A stretch of DNA of 64,000 nucleotides. Origin: Neodiprion pinetum. Taxonomy: Eukaryota; Arthropoda; Insecta; Hymenoptera; Diprionidae. The stretch is taken from the NCBI RefSeq assembly GCF_021155775.2, contig NC_060238.1:9038001-9102000 (forward strand), in the 5' to 3' direction. Within the stretch, counting starts at the first letter, position 1. Each line of letters begins with the position of its first letter. The position numbers and the translations under genes are program-made. Below the pieces are notes generated by a model, which was not told where the DNA came from, did not search any database, and saw only the letters and a program-made list of their open reading frames with translations. Of the stretch, positions 44,701-55,344 are shown piece after piece.

Positions 44701-44950
44701 CATACGGTAAAAAATAGTTGCACGACGAAAAAGTAATTTACGTGTATGAATAAACTTCACCATGAATGTAATAATCATAAACTCTGGCGTGAATCAATTA
44801 CATCGGGCAAAATAAGTAGTAACCCCCACTAACCGACGTCAGTGATGCATCTGTCATTCTGCGATTCTATAACAGAATTCCGAATCGCTGAGGTGCTACG
44901 AGCCAGCGACATGATCTTATGTAGATTTGTCACCTTAGTAGCATTGTGTT

Positions 44951-45050
44951 NNNNNNNNNNNNNNNNNNNNNNNNNNNNNNNNNNNNNNNNNNNNNNNNNN
45001 NNNNNNNNNNNNNNNNNNNNNNNNNNNNNNNNNNNNNNNNNNNNNNNNNN
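44951..45050. other. assembly gap (100 N)
   Basis: Exactly 100 undetermined bases next to a GA microsatellite; gap length is probably nominal. Frames reported across it are meaningless. Confidence 1.
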
Positions 45051-45071
45051 GAGAGAGAGAGAGAGAGAGAC

Positions 45072-45150
<79 letters not shown>
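45051..45150. repeat. (GA)n microsatellite
   Basis: About 100 bp of nearly pure GA dinucleotide directly after the gap, a likely reason for the assembly break. Confidence 0.95.
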
Positions 45151-45151
<1 letters not shown>

Positions 45152-45153
<2 letters not shown>

Positions 45154-45335
45154 TTTTTGTTCATTTTTAGAATCGCGACGAGCGACTTTTGGTTTTTGTA
45201 TCACCGCTATTGTGAAATATAAGATTCTATTTTACTTCTTTTGTTAAGTAGCGTGTGGTTTTAGAGTGTCTCTCTCTCTCCAAAAATTACCCCTTCCCTC
45301 TCCGCGATACTGAGCTACCGAGCATATTGCCGATA
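45152..45335 (+). repeat. second copy of LTR-internal segment 44044-44242
   Basis: From AACTTTTTGTTCATTTTTAG through ACTGAGCTACCGAGCATATT the sequence repeats 44035-44242 almost exactly, except for a shorter T run and one A-to-G change (GCGTATGG/GCGTGTGG). A direct duplication with the gap between the copies suggests either a second LTR copy or an assembly artefact. Confidence 0.8.
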
Positions 45336-45608
45336 TGATATGTAACAAGGGAGTAAGAAGGGTGAAAGGAAGCGAGAATATCAGGTTGGTTTTATTGCAG
45401 CGAACCCACGAAAAAGAAAGTCCCCGCAGCAGCGCCGGTATCCAACTGCTGCCAACCAAAGGCGGTGGTGTCGGACTGATTCCATCATAAGCACCAACGG
45501 AACGTGACTTCAGGTGGCGAATGCAAGAACGGCCACGGAAGACCCCACGCACGCGAACCCAAGGCCAGGATGTAGAATAGCAATCGGCCAACGGTGCCCG
45601 GCTCGCGT

Positions 45609-45974
45609 TAAACCGTGACACTGATCGGGGAAACTAAGACCCAACTCACAAACTCGCTGACAAAGACAGACGCCAAGATCGAAGTGCTGAAAGTGGACGA
45701 AGAGATACATCTGGTGTTGGCTCTGCAGCAGACCTGGCAACAGCATCGATCAAACCGAGATGGCCTAAGGGTGGGTTTATCGATTTGGGTGTGTTTTCGG
45801 CTAACCTCCCCTACGAATCCGTAGAACCAACACCCCTGGAGGAACCTGGAGAGATAATCAGGTACTGTACCGACAGGGGACTTCACCTGGAGATTGGCTG
45901 CGATGCGAATTCGCTCTACATCGTCTGGTCCAGCTCCGATACCTCAAGAAGACAACAGCTTTGCTGGGTTACCT
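45609..45974 (+). pseudogene. R1/Jockey-like non-LTR retrotransposon, endonuclease 5' fragment
   Basis: The frame near 45788-45960 reads FSANLPYESVEPTPLEEPGE and GCDANSLYIVWSSSDTSRR, the APE-type endonuclease signature of R1/Jockey-clade elements (GCDANAHH.VWGS). After a one-base shift it continues LLGYL up to 45974, where a P-like element interrupts it. The element resumes at 52372. The His after DAN is missing (Ser), so the copy is inactive. Sequence upstream to about 45340 may belong to the same element, but I recognise no motif in it. Confidence 0.65.
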
Positions 45975-46167
45975 CACTGACTTCTATACTAACTGGAACG
46001 CGCATAGGGCAAATCGTGTGGGACAAATTGAAGGCCGCCATGTTAACTTGGACTTTCGGAGGACCAGTTAGAATTAGCCTATTTGATCGCAGTCAGCTGC
46101 AGTCAGCGTTGTATATGTGAATACAAGTGATTTAAGTGATTCTTAAGATGACTGTTAACATTGAAAA

Positions 46168-46513
46168 ATGGGTGTTGTGTGCCCGAATGTGGGCAGAGAA
46201 GTGAAAGCGGAATCTCATTTCATAAGTAAGTAATTTTTTATTACAATTTTTAAATGTATAAAGGTATATTACAGAAGTGAAAGATTTGTAGGTTAGAATA
46301 GCTAGTGTCAGAAGTATCTTATTCTATTCATTCAGAATAATTTGTTTTTGCTCAGGTTATTTTTAATGTTTTGCAGATTTACAAATAAAGAGCTTGATCG
46401 AGCAAAGGCAAAGGCTTGAGGCGATTTTAACATTTTCAAGTGAATGTAGTTGTGAAAAGAAAACCTTTGGTCCGAAGAAGAGTTGTGTTATCTGCTCAAA
46501 GCATTTCAACTAA
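46168..46513 (+). pseudogene. THAP-type DNA-binding domain of the P-like transposase (two exons)
   Basis: Exon 1 (46168-46225) starts MGVVCPNVGREVKAESHF. A GTAAGT donor at 46226 and a TTTTGCAG acceptor ending at 46376 define a 151-bp intron. Splicing keeps the frame and gives a second part with RQRLEAIL and GPKKSCVICSKHFN, matching the C-x2-H and S.VCSKHF end of THAP domains; it then reaches TAA at 46511-46513, too early for a full transposase. The splice signals are well kept despite general decay. Confidence 0.5.
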
Positions 46514-47389
46514 ATTGATTATATTCAGATAGAAGACGGGCGTGCAATGCTGAAAAATTCAGCCTGTTCGGTAAATTTTTTGGAGAGCTATCTGACGTAT
46601 ACGTTTTTTTTTACTTAATGTGAAACCTACAGTATCATGATTTTTGGATGCTTTGTTTATTGTATTATAATAATGTCATCCAATTGCAACACGGCGGGCT
46701 AGATCTAAAGAATGTACCACTAATATCGTAGCAAGAACAGTATGCAGAATTACACCAAAACCAATGTCAGAGGCCGCTTCACACAAAACGAGTAACCAGT
46801 CCTCGCCAAATATATTTGATACTAGCACCAAAAGCCGGGAAACCCACTGAAGAACCTGACTGCATGTGTACTACACCAACACAAAAGATAACCAAGGATA
46901 GCCTCAGTGTAAACAATCATGCTCATGTTCCAAATCATAATAAAAAGGAAATTATCAAGGATCAATTTCTTGGTACAGACTCCAATCTTACGAACTATTA
47001 CGACAAATGAGACTTTTGCAAATTTTGAACATGTACACAGTGGAGAATACATGAATGTTCTGAATGAATTACTACGGTAATTGAATTGCTGTATACATAT
47101 TTCAGTATATTTTTCATTTGAATTCATAGAAGGTATCAGAAACTTGTGATGGATGTTCAATTCTTAGACATGAAAATAAACAGCTCAGAAAAGAAATTGT
47201 GCTCTTCCGGATCTAGTAACAACACTGAACAGGGAAAGAAGAACGAGTCAAACAGTTTAAAATTCTCCGGAAGAAGCAGCAATCGAAGCTATATCTCACT
47301 GCGATGCAGAAAAAGAGTTTGGCTTAACACTTCACAGTAATAAGATGCTTTCTCGATCAACATCTATTAGCCAAGCATCTTAAACTTCC

Positions 47390-49368
47390 TTGCGAAGAGT
47401 AGTGTTATTAGATCACCGTTATGAATCTACGCCACGTACTTTGAAAAAGAAACTTCAGACGTCAAAGTCGCAAAGAACAATGACCATAAAAAGATCCCAG
47501 CCAACGGACAAAAAACTTAAACTGACTCACAATCAGTTGAAGGTCGCTGAAATTAAACAAATGATGAAAACGCTAGTTCAGAAGGTTGATCTCAGACAAG
47601 AAGTAGCAACACATATCGAACAAGTCTTTGGTAGCGTTCCATTGGTATTCTTTAAAAGCTTTTCAATGATACATCCAGCAGGTAATAAGAAAGTCAGAAA
47701 CCAGTATTCTGCTACTTTACAAGCATTTGCTGTGACTCTTCATTTTCATTCTCCTAGTGTGTATAACTTTGTCCGAGAACAATTTGGTATAAGATTGCCG
47801 CACCGATCGACTATGAGAGGTTGGTATCATGAGGTACAAGGTAAACCAAATTTAACACAGGATTCTTTTAATGCACTAGAGGTCAAAGCTATAGAATATT
47901 CTACAAGGAACAGAAAATAATGCTGTGCCATGATGTTTTATGACATGCATTTGAAAAAGCAAGTTGAATGGGATGGCACTAAATATCGTGGATTTTGAGA
48001 ATCAGGCGATGGTGATGGTCAGATAGAAAGTGAAAACACTGCTGCAAGTCAGGTTTTGGTAATTATGATTGTAGCGTTAGATAGATCCTGGAAAGTACCG
48101 TTGGGATATTTTTTCACGATGGTTTAAAAGCACATGAAATTGCGGACCTAGTTATGCAATGCTTACAACGGTTACGCAGTACTGGGATTGGAGTACCTTT
48201 GGTCACTTTTGATGGGTCATCGGCACATTTCGCCATGGCACGTATACTTGGCGCTTGCTTATCAACTCTCGATATGCAATCCAGCTTTCCACATCCCTGA
48301 CATGCAACAATTCCTGTATATTATTTATTAGATCCTTGCCATGTGTTGAAGCTGGTTTGAAATGCATGGAGTGATTCAAAGGCGTTGTACGACACTGATG
48401 GTTGCTGTATTGATTGACGTTTTATTGAAAAATTGCATGAGATTCAAGATTCCGAGTGATTGCATGCTGGCAATAAATTGAGAAAATCACATTTACAGTG
48501 AAGGAAGTCACCAATGAAGGTTAATCTTGCTGCTCAAACACTAAGCACAAGTGTAGGCGATGTTATAAACTTCTGCCTTGATTCTGGGATACATGGCTTC
48601 AAGGGTAGTGATGCAACAAGGCATTTCATTCGGATTATTGATAGATGGTTTGAATTGAATTCTGAAAATCCAAGAGGTCACGGATTGAAAGCTCCGCTGT
48701 CAACAAATAATGGAAGTACTTGAAGGCCATCTTTACACGAAACATCAGCTCACATAGCGTTACTCCATTAGGAAATGGAAAAAGTTGCGTCAAATCAGCT
48801 AGAAAACAGGTTTTTTTGGAGTTATACTATCTACCAAAAGTATCAGGGCCATTTTTGATTGGCTTGTAATTAATTCAGATACCCATTTCGAATATCTTCT
48901 GGAATATAAGTTTTCTCATGATCACTTGGAGCTTTTTAATGCAATTTGTGCGAAGGGCGGCTGGTGTGTTAATCCAGCACCACGCGATTTCAGTTGGGTA
49001 TACAAGCGTCTTCTGGTTGGGCACTGAATAAAAGTATCGATGGGTAACGTCGATCAAATGGACATGACGTCAATTCTGTTCGTAACCCGCAACTCTGTTA
49101 TTAGATACCAGAATACGATTGCGCAATTTGATACCTTGAGTACTGCTTTGGACAGGGTGTACAGCATAAAAGAAAATCCGACAAATGAAACACAGAAAAA
49201 TTGTAACTAATTCGACACACTAACTTCCAGCAGAGACCGTGAAGAAGCACTTCAAGCCAAACTTGAAGACATTAATTCTAAGATGCCACCTAATTATTTT
49301 GTTTTTTCTGAATTTGCTGAGAACGCAGTGGCTTTGATTACGAGTTACGTTATGAAGATCGATTTTAA
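47390..49368 (+). pseudogene. P-element/THAP9-like transposase relic, main part
   Basis: An open stretch 47390-47920 contains YSATLQAFAVTLHFHSPSVY, FVREQFGIRLPHRSTMRGWY and FNALEVKAIEY. After TAA it continues in frame with KQVEWDGTKYRGF, VALDRSWKVPLGYFF, then in other frames VPLVTFDGSSAHFAMARILG and YLLDPCHVLKL, then MKVNLAAQTLSTSVGDVI, GSDATRHFIRIIDRWFE, SDTHFEYLLEYKFSHDHLEL and GGWCVNPAPRDFSWVYKRLL. This order is that of P-type transposases: leucine-rich part, RNase H-like core with GTP-binding insertion, C-terminal part. Many stops and shifts. It is interrupted at 49368 by a TTAA-flanked insert; the C-terminus resumes at 51511. Confidence 0.8.
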
Positions 49369-49689
49369 GGGGCACACCTGGTGTGACAGCCTAAAAAAAG
49401 GCGATTTTTGGGAATTTGGAAAAAAACCTACTGTATCAATTATTTAAAAATTTTAAGGGTATATTTGTACATATTTTTAGAATACACAGAAAAATTTTTG
49501 AAGAAAAAAAAAAGTGTGTGTGTCAGCTCCAACGCACGACTGGAGTTTACTCCTCACGAACGATAATTATGATCGAAATATATCGAATAGAAAAAGAGGG
49601 TAAATGAACGCATCTGTCAAAATGAAAAGAGAAACAAACATATGTCTGTAATTTTTTGGATTATTTATATTACTTCGAAAATTTCCGAA

Positions 49690-50345
49690 TTTTGAGTGCA
49701 TATTCGTAATAAGTGACCGCAAAAAACCCTGAGTACCAAATTTCGTTCCCGTCAAGCGACTTTTTGCGTTTTGGTCTGCCATATTGGATCCGCCATCTTG
49801 AATTTATAATTTTTGAGTGCAGATTCGTAATGAGCGTTTCCGAAAACCCCCAAATACCAACTTTCGCTCTCGTCAAACGACTTCTGCGTTTTGGTCCGCC
49901 ATGTTGGATTCGCCATCTTGAATTTTTAACTTTTGAGTGCGGATTCATGATCATCGACTTCGAAAACCCCCGAGTACCAACTTTCGCCTGAGGACGAACT
50001 TTCGCTCTTGTCAAACGACTTTTTGCGTTTTGGTCCGCCATATTGGATCCGCGATCTTGAATTTCTAACTTTTGAGTGCTGATTCGTAATCAGTGACCCT
50101 GAAAACCCCCGCGTACCAACTTTCGCTCTCGTCAAACGATTTTTTGCGTTTTGGTCCGCCATATTGGATCCGCCATCTTGAATTTTCAACTTTTGAGTGC
50201 GGGTTCGTAATCAGCGACCCTGAAAACCTCCGGGTACCAACTTTCGCTCTCGTCAAACGAGTTCCTGCACGTTTGGTCCGCCATATTGAATCCGCCATCT
50301 TGATCTTCAAATTTTGAGTGCAGATTCGTAATCAGCGACCCCAAA
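49690..50345. repeat. 121-bp tandem array, six copies
   Basis: The marker GAGTGC recurs at 49694, 49815, 49935, 50074, 50195 and 50316 (spacings 121, 120, 139, 121, 121). Each unit includes TTTTGCGTTTTGGTCCGCCA and ATTGGATCCGCCATCTTGA. The 139-bp unit holds an extra short duplication of ACTTTCGC. Long frames seen here in both directions are by-products of the repeat. Confidence 0.95.
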
Positions 50346-50959
50346 AACCCTCGAGTACAAAATTCAAGTCGAAAGTAAGTAAGGACAAATGTGTGCCGCT
50401 AAGGGTTAATATAAGTAATGAAAATAATATATAAATATAAAATATATTAAATCAAATAATCAAAAATAATAAAAACACTCAATAAAAGATCTAGTTGTGC
50501 GTATTTGAAATGTATGTTATTCATAAATGTAAACGATAAGCTTACCAATTAACCGCATCCATGTGTTTTTCGGATTCTTCTTCATTATCATCTAAATCAA
50601 TTTCTTCCATATTTTCAAATATTTTGACGTGATAACGTCACGTCTTATAAATTCATATGCAGGCACACAACACACACGTACAAACATACTCACACATTCA
50701 ACTCTCAGACCAGAGGTAGTGAACTATACAGTGAGACTATGAAGCACCGCACAAAGAGGAGAGACCCCGAGTATAGGATACGTTGTGTAATGTATTCCAT
50801 CTCATTATTTTGCACGCTCAATATATACGTTTGTCTCTTTCTATAACGCCTCAAGTTTTCGTGTTAAACTTGATTTTACTTCTCATATAATTTCCGTACC
50901 GGGCCCTATAACTCAAATCGTTTCTTAAGGAGTAAATTCCAAAAAATTTAATATTTTTT

Positions 50960-51345
50960 GAGTTATACGCGATCTCCGACGGCGCTGAAAAAAAAGGTCC
51001 TCCGCTGCTGCAGTGATTCAGGCCTTCTCCGTGGATGAGACCTGAAAAAAAAAATTCTTGTTAAACTAGAAGATATTGTCCGTACAATGACCTACGGTCG
51101 AAAAAAAATCAAAAATTGACAAAATGGCGGCGTTTTTTAAAAAAAAGTTGAATCTTATCCAAAATTTTGGTCGTTTTTGGCCTGCCAAAATTCGATTTTT
51201 GATCGGATCAAAAAACTGGTAGGTCATTGTACGGACAATATCTTTTAGTTTAACAAGAAATTTTTTTTCAGGTTTTATCCACGGAAAAGGCCGGAATCAC
51301 TGCAGCAGTGGAGGACCTTTTTTTTCAGCGCCGTCAGAGATCGCG
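50960..51345. repeat. inner hairpin of the TTAA element
   Basis: Arms about 50962-51096 and 51208-51345 are inverted copies (CGCGATCTC.GACGGCGCTG, AAAGGTCCTCC.CTGCTGCAG, ACAATGACCTAC). They flank a spacer with AAAATGGCGG. A long stem could form. Confidence 0.85.
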
Positions 51346-51510
51346 TGTAACTCGAAAAACATTAGATTTTTTTCTTCAAAAATTTTAGTGTGTATTCTTA
51401 AAATATGTATAAATAGACCCTTGAAATTTTAAAATAATTGATACATTAGTTTTTTTTTTAATTCCCAAAAATCGCTTTTTTTAGGCTGTCACACTAGGTG
51501 TGCCCCTTAA

Positions 51511-51922
51511 GCGTGTAATGTGCTTAACTTGTTGTGTGGTGCTGTGGCTCCGGTTTATGCTCCAAAAAACTAATGGTGGTTTAATTTTTCTTTCTCCTGA
51601 CATGATAACAATTTGTATTACGACAGAAGCGATTTGTAGAAGGGTACCATGCGAGATTCCGCCCACAACTCCGGGTTTCAATCATTCTGTTCACAATATG
51701 GTATTCGCTGATTTGTCGGAGAATAATCTCTTCCAAGACTTCGAGAAGCATTTATTCGATACATCAGCAGACGAAAATCATGTCTTTAACTTAATTAAGA
51801 CAGTTGCGTTGTGCTACATCCGGAGGAAGTTTTTTCACGAGGGCAAAAATTTTACGCGTGCAATCACTGGTTTGTTCGAACGAAAAAAACTTCTGCGGCT
51901 GGCTATATTTTTAAACATTTAA
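51511..51922 (+). pseudogene. P-like transposase relic, C-terminal part
   Basis: It continues the transposase after the TTAA insert, in frame with the 5' side: RVMCLTCCVVLWLRFMLQK, TNGGLIFLSPDMITICITTE, NLFQDFEKHLFDTSADENHV and YIRRKFFHEGKNFTRAIT. This matches the GGL..PS.....C...E end of THAP9/P-type proteins. Open to TAA at 51920-51922, with no internal stop. Confidence 0.7.
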
Positions 51923-52340
51923 AAATAATATTTTGTTTTTGGTCTTCCTATAAATTTCTCGACATAACTATTTTTGACATCTCGTTCATAACTCAAAGTA
52001 CGATTTTCTAAAAAAAAATATTTTGCAGTTGTGTAATATATATTTTGTGTGATGCAATTGAGTTTCGAGTATTTTTTTGAATTGTAAGAGTTTAACTGTA
52101 CTTCGAAAATTTTCTGTACACAAATAAATAAATAAATTTTTATTTCTTTCATGTCGAGGTTTGTCAAACATTACTTCTCCTATGTGAATTATTGTGTAAA
52201 TCCATACTAAGTCAATTGATGACTACTCTAGGCTTAAAATTGGCGCCCGGCAACGGCGCATCTCATTGGTCAAGCGAAAGTCCAAGTTGAAATGGCGACA
52301 GCCAATCAGTCCCATAGCCTACTATGCTTCAGATATCTGA
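51923..52340. other. 3' flank of the P-like element
   Basis: Non-coding DNA between the transposase and the right terminal repeat. A short subterminal inverted match links about 52285 (CCAAGTTGAAATGGCG) with about 46040 (CGCCATGTTAACTTGG). Confidence 0.5.
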
Positions 52341-52371
52341 ATGCGCGTTCCAGTTAGTATAGAGTTCAGTG

Positions 52372-54115
52372 GGTCACTTATTAACAGTCGAGCTCGGCAT
52401 ATTGAATAAGGGCTCAAAACCAACCCTCGTCACCTCCCATAGGCAAAAAGTGATCGACTTGACATTCTGCACCTCCAGGATTTTAAACCTAATCATCAAC
52501 TGGCGGATACAGAAAGAAGATACACTGTGAGACCACATGCGCATCACGTTCCTTGCAGCAGTTGCTGAGGTAGAACCGTCAGAGATGTACCAAAACCGTA
52601 GGGCCACAGACTGGCCCTCCTACAAGAAGGAACTAGAATAGAGGTTCCAGCGACCATGTGGCTGTCTGAACAGTACAAGCATGGTCTAGAGCGAGGTAAC
52701 ACACTTATGATCCCGCATCACTTGGGCCTTCGAAGCAGTGTGTCCCACGAAGCCGAAGGTTCCCTGATAAAGTGGGGAGCTGGACGAACGCACGTCCAGT
52801 TCCCGAGAACTCCTGAACATGGCCCTTAAGACAAACAAGGCTCCGGAATGGGCAGCCTACGAGACTGCCCAAAAGAAGTACAATAAACTGATCAAGAGAT
52901 CAAAAACGGAGGCCTGAAGGAGGTTCTGGTATCATTGGTAGCCAAGCTATGCAGGGTTTTCTCGTCAGGCCCGCTGACTAGATGGCTACCACCACATCCA
53001 CCACCAGGCACTATAGGCCACGGTGACTTACTGGGCCTACAAGAGAATGGTTGGCCAAAACTGGGGACTACAACCCAGAGTGGTTAGATGGATATTTACA
53101 GCCATCATGCTACCTCAATTCACCTATGCCTCACTCGTGTGGTGGCTGACAATGCGCAAGGCCACACTCCACAGGGCATATTTTTGATATTATATCAGAA
53201 GAAATGCTGCCTTATGCTCGTCTTATATTATAGATCGATCGAGTCTCGTCTTATAAATATTTTGAATGCATAATAAAAGAATTTTACGATGGTATATTTG
53301 TGTTTCCATTTTTTCCACATTCCATACTTAATCATAAGATCATCTTTGGCTGGACACTTTTGCATGCAACCGTAAATTTGTAGCGACAGCCGGGTTGCAT
53401 CGAGGTGTTTGAACGCATACATCATAAGGTCGATGCTGGCATGAAACTGCGTTACATTACTCACACGGCTGGCACAGGGCGATCGCGTAAGCCTTCTATG
53501 AGTGCTAGGACACAGCGGCGTCGAAGACAATGAGCTGGCACATAATCTTGCCTCGGAAGGCCTCTTACGCTAGAAAGAAATGAAGGCTGCGTTACTGGCA
53601 TACCTCCATAGCGCGTAAACTGCCTATCCAGGAAACGGAAGGAGGCGCGGTTCGCGGAACTCTGGAAAAGAGCATCGGGTATGGGTCACTCAAGAGGCAC
53701 ATTTTTAGAGCCGTCACAGAAATTAAGAACCACGATCATGAACCTAGACAGGACCAAGCTGAGAACTCTAATGGGTCTCATCATCGGACACTGGTACACA
53801 TTGCAGGTACTTCATGCACCTGGGGCTCTGAACGGAGCTCTAGTGCATGAGATGTGGAGAGAAGCATAAGACTCCCTTTCACCTGATCGCACAGTATCAT
53901 GGACTCGAAGGCGCCCGCAAGTAAGCCGTTCGAGCCATCTATACCAGTGCGGAAAAAATAGAGGAAATAGAGGTGGGCAGGCTGCTTCAGTTCGCTGAGC
54001 TGGCTCGCCTCATGTCGTTTCCTACACTTTAGGGTGCTGAAACGGATCCGAGCACAATGGTCCAGCATTGACTGAGCGTTCGGTCACCCACACTTAACAA
54101 TACAATACAATACTA
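52372..54115 (+). pseudogene. R1/Jockey-like non-LTR retrotransposon, 3' fragment
   Basis: It resumes the endonuclease at the P-element target duplication: GHLLTVELGILNKGSKPTLV, TSHRQKVIDLTFCTSRI and YQNRRATDWPSYKKELE. Most of the reverse transcriptase is missing between about 52930 and 53030, with no YADD box. Then WGLQPRVVRWIFTAIMLPQF, TYASLVWWLTMRKAT, and the RNase H end GHSGVEDNELAHNLASEG and LDRTKLRTLMGLIIGHW. The 3' end is the short tail ACAATACAATACAATA near 54094-54112. A 296-bp segment (53177-53472) interrupts it. Confidence 0.7.
53177..53472 (-). other. 296-bp foreign segment with exon-like ORF, flanked by CACAGGGC repeats
   Basis: CACAGGGC occurs at 53169-53176 and 53473-53480. 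Between them the R1-like coding sense is lost and the minus strand is open (within 53228-53530), reading SIDLMMYAFKHLDATRLSLQ and IYGCMQKCPAKDDLMIKYGM. The pattern is vaguely like the C-terminal part of a ZP-type extracellular domain, but this is weak. There are no terminal inverted repeats or poly(A) tail. It could be a short insertion of host exon sequence or chance. Confidence 0.35.
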
Positions 54116-55344
54116 CTTATAATGATAACTATCAAAATTTATTCTTCATTCAGTCGTGTTTGAATTAACGATTCATTAGGTACATATTTTGCTTACGAAA
54201 CCAACTGAATTGAACTTCGAGTATCTTCCTATTAACCTTCCAAATAGTATTTTTATTAAACATTAGGTGCTTTGAACATGTACCTTAGCTGTCTTCATGA
54301 GGTCAGTAAGAATAATAATGACACAGTCGTTTAATCAAACCAATAGTCCGTGTCTGCAGTATCTTCTTTTTTTTTTTTACTGCCAGTTCCCGCCATACCC
54401 GTTAGAGTATGTCTACGTTAGAGGTCTACGGTAGACCTGTGCGGGGCAAGGGAAGAGATGGATTAGTGACCATCATTATGCGGCTGCAGCCGTCTTAAGA
54501 TGTTCAATAGAAACACCCGCTTTATAATAACAATGTATCTTTATAATAACAATTTTCAAATTATAGTTACGTACAATATCTTTATCCCGATAAATGAGTG
54601 GAACTTTCACTTTCAGTGTTTCAGTTAAACAGAAAATGAATTTTTTTATAATATAATCAACTAATGGAGTAGATAGGATACAAGAGTTCTGGGACAGAAT
54701 GGCGGCGTACCGGCAGAGTCGCCCCGATTCCTGCCTGACTGACAGTCGGTATGTTACCCCCCAGGACGGTAAGTTTTACCTACAATAATGTTACTGACAG
54801 AAGTGTTATCATAGAGGGCTCCACCTGTATTTTCACTCGATTTTACCGATAGGTAGTTTGATAATGAGTTTTATGTGTTCTCAGCTAAGAAACTATTTTT
54901 GAATTTTTGCCATGAGATGCCAGACATTTTACCGACGGAAGTGTTAGCGATAAGAGCATTAACATAGATGGTGCCACCAGTCGCTGTTTTACCGATCAGG
55001 TCTATTGTGTGTCCAACATCCAGAGCAAATGGTGTTACCTCTAGCCTTACCGACGGTCGGTGTTACTGGCAGAAGTATTGCCACAGATTTGTCACATTTA
55101 GCCACCCATTATCGATCAATTGATGTTCTATCGATCCACTCCGCTTTGTATCCAATGTCCGCCGCAAGATGGCTACTTGTCATGAGGGTGAGGTGATGGT
55201 GGGCAAAATAGAATATTTTCAGCTTATACGCAAAAATGATAATACGTTTTTTATGCCTGTTTTATTATAATATTTCTGTTGTTTCCTTTGTTTTCCTAAT
55301 ATTTCTTTCTTATTACATCCTACTACTATTTTTGGTTTTTACAT
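54116..55344. other. spacer with repeated TACCGAC words
   Basis: No gene. Between 54690 and 55110 the words TACCGA(C/T) and GACAGTCGGT/GACGGTCGGT recur many times with GTTACTG(A/G)CAGAAGT, echoing the Maverick tips and 12630-12730. This may be a decayed repeat or LTR of the gypsy relic to the right. A block at 54360-54490 (TAGAGGTCTACGGTAGACC) is a small inverted repeat. Confidence 0.35.

Larger units (their letters stand above)
49369..51506. mobile_element. 2138-bp TTAA-flanked element with about 150-bp inverted repeats
   Basis: The tip GGGGCACACC(T)GGTGTGACAG at 49369 and its complement ending at 51506 open inverted repeats of about 150 bp (through GGAATT, TGTATCAATTATTT and AGAATACACA). 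It is flanked by TTAA at 49365-49368 and 51507-51510. Removing it with one TTAA restores the P-transposase frame (IDFKRVMCLTCC). The duplication fits piggyBac-type targeting, but no transposase is present. Inside are a 121-bp tandem array and a further hairpin. Confidence 0.85.
45975..52371 (+). mobile_element. P-element-like DNA transposon, 6.4 kb including a nested insert
   Basis: 31-bp terminal inverted repeats at 45975-46005 and 52341-52371 match at 29 of 31 positions (tip CACTGA, inner part CTAACTGGAACGCGCAT). The flanks are 8-bp direct repeats GGTTACCT (45967-45974) and GGTCACTT (52372-52379), 6 of 8 alike. Both sizes are exactly those of P elements. The interior carries a THAP-like exon pair and a long P/THAP9-type transposase relic. 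It sits within the endonuclease frame of an R1-like retrotransposon. Confidence 0.85.

Noticed and set aside
44829..45222. ORFs across the gap and GA run
   Set aside because: They are made of undetermined bases and Arg-Glu or Leu-Ser dipeptide repeats.
49567..50317. Several 70-120 codon ORFs on both strands
   Set aside because: By-products of the 121-bp tandem repeat, whose unit is nearly divisible by three.
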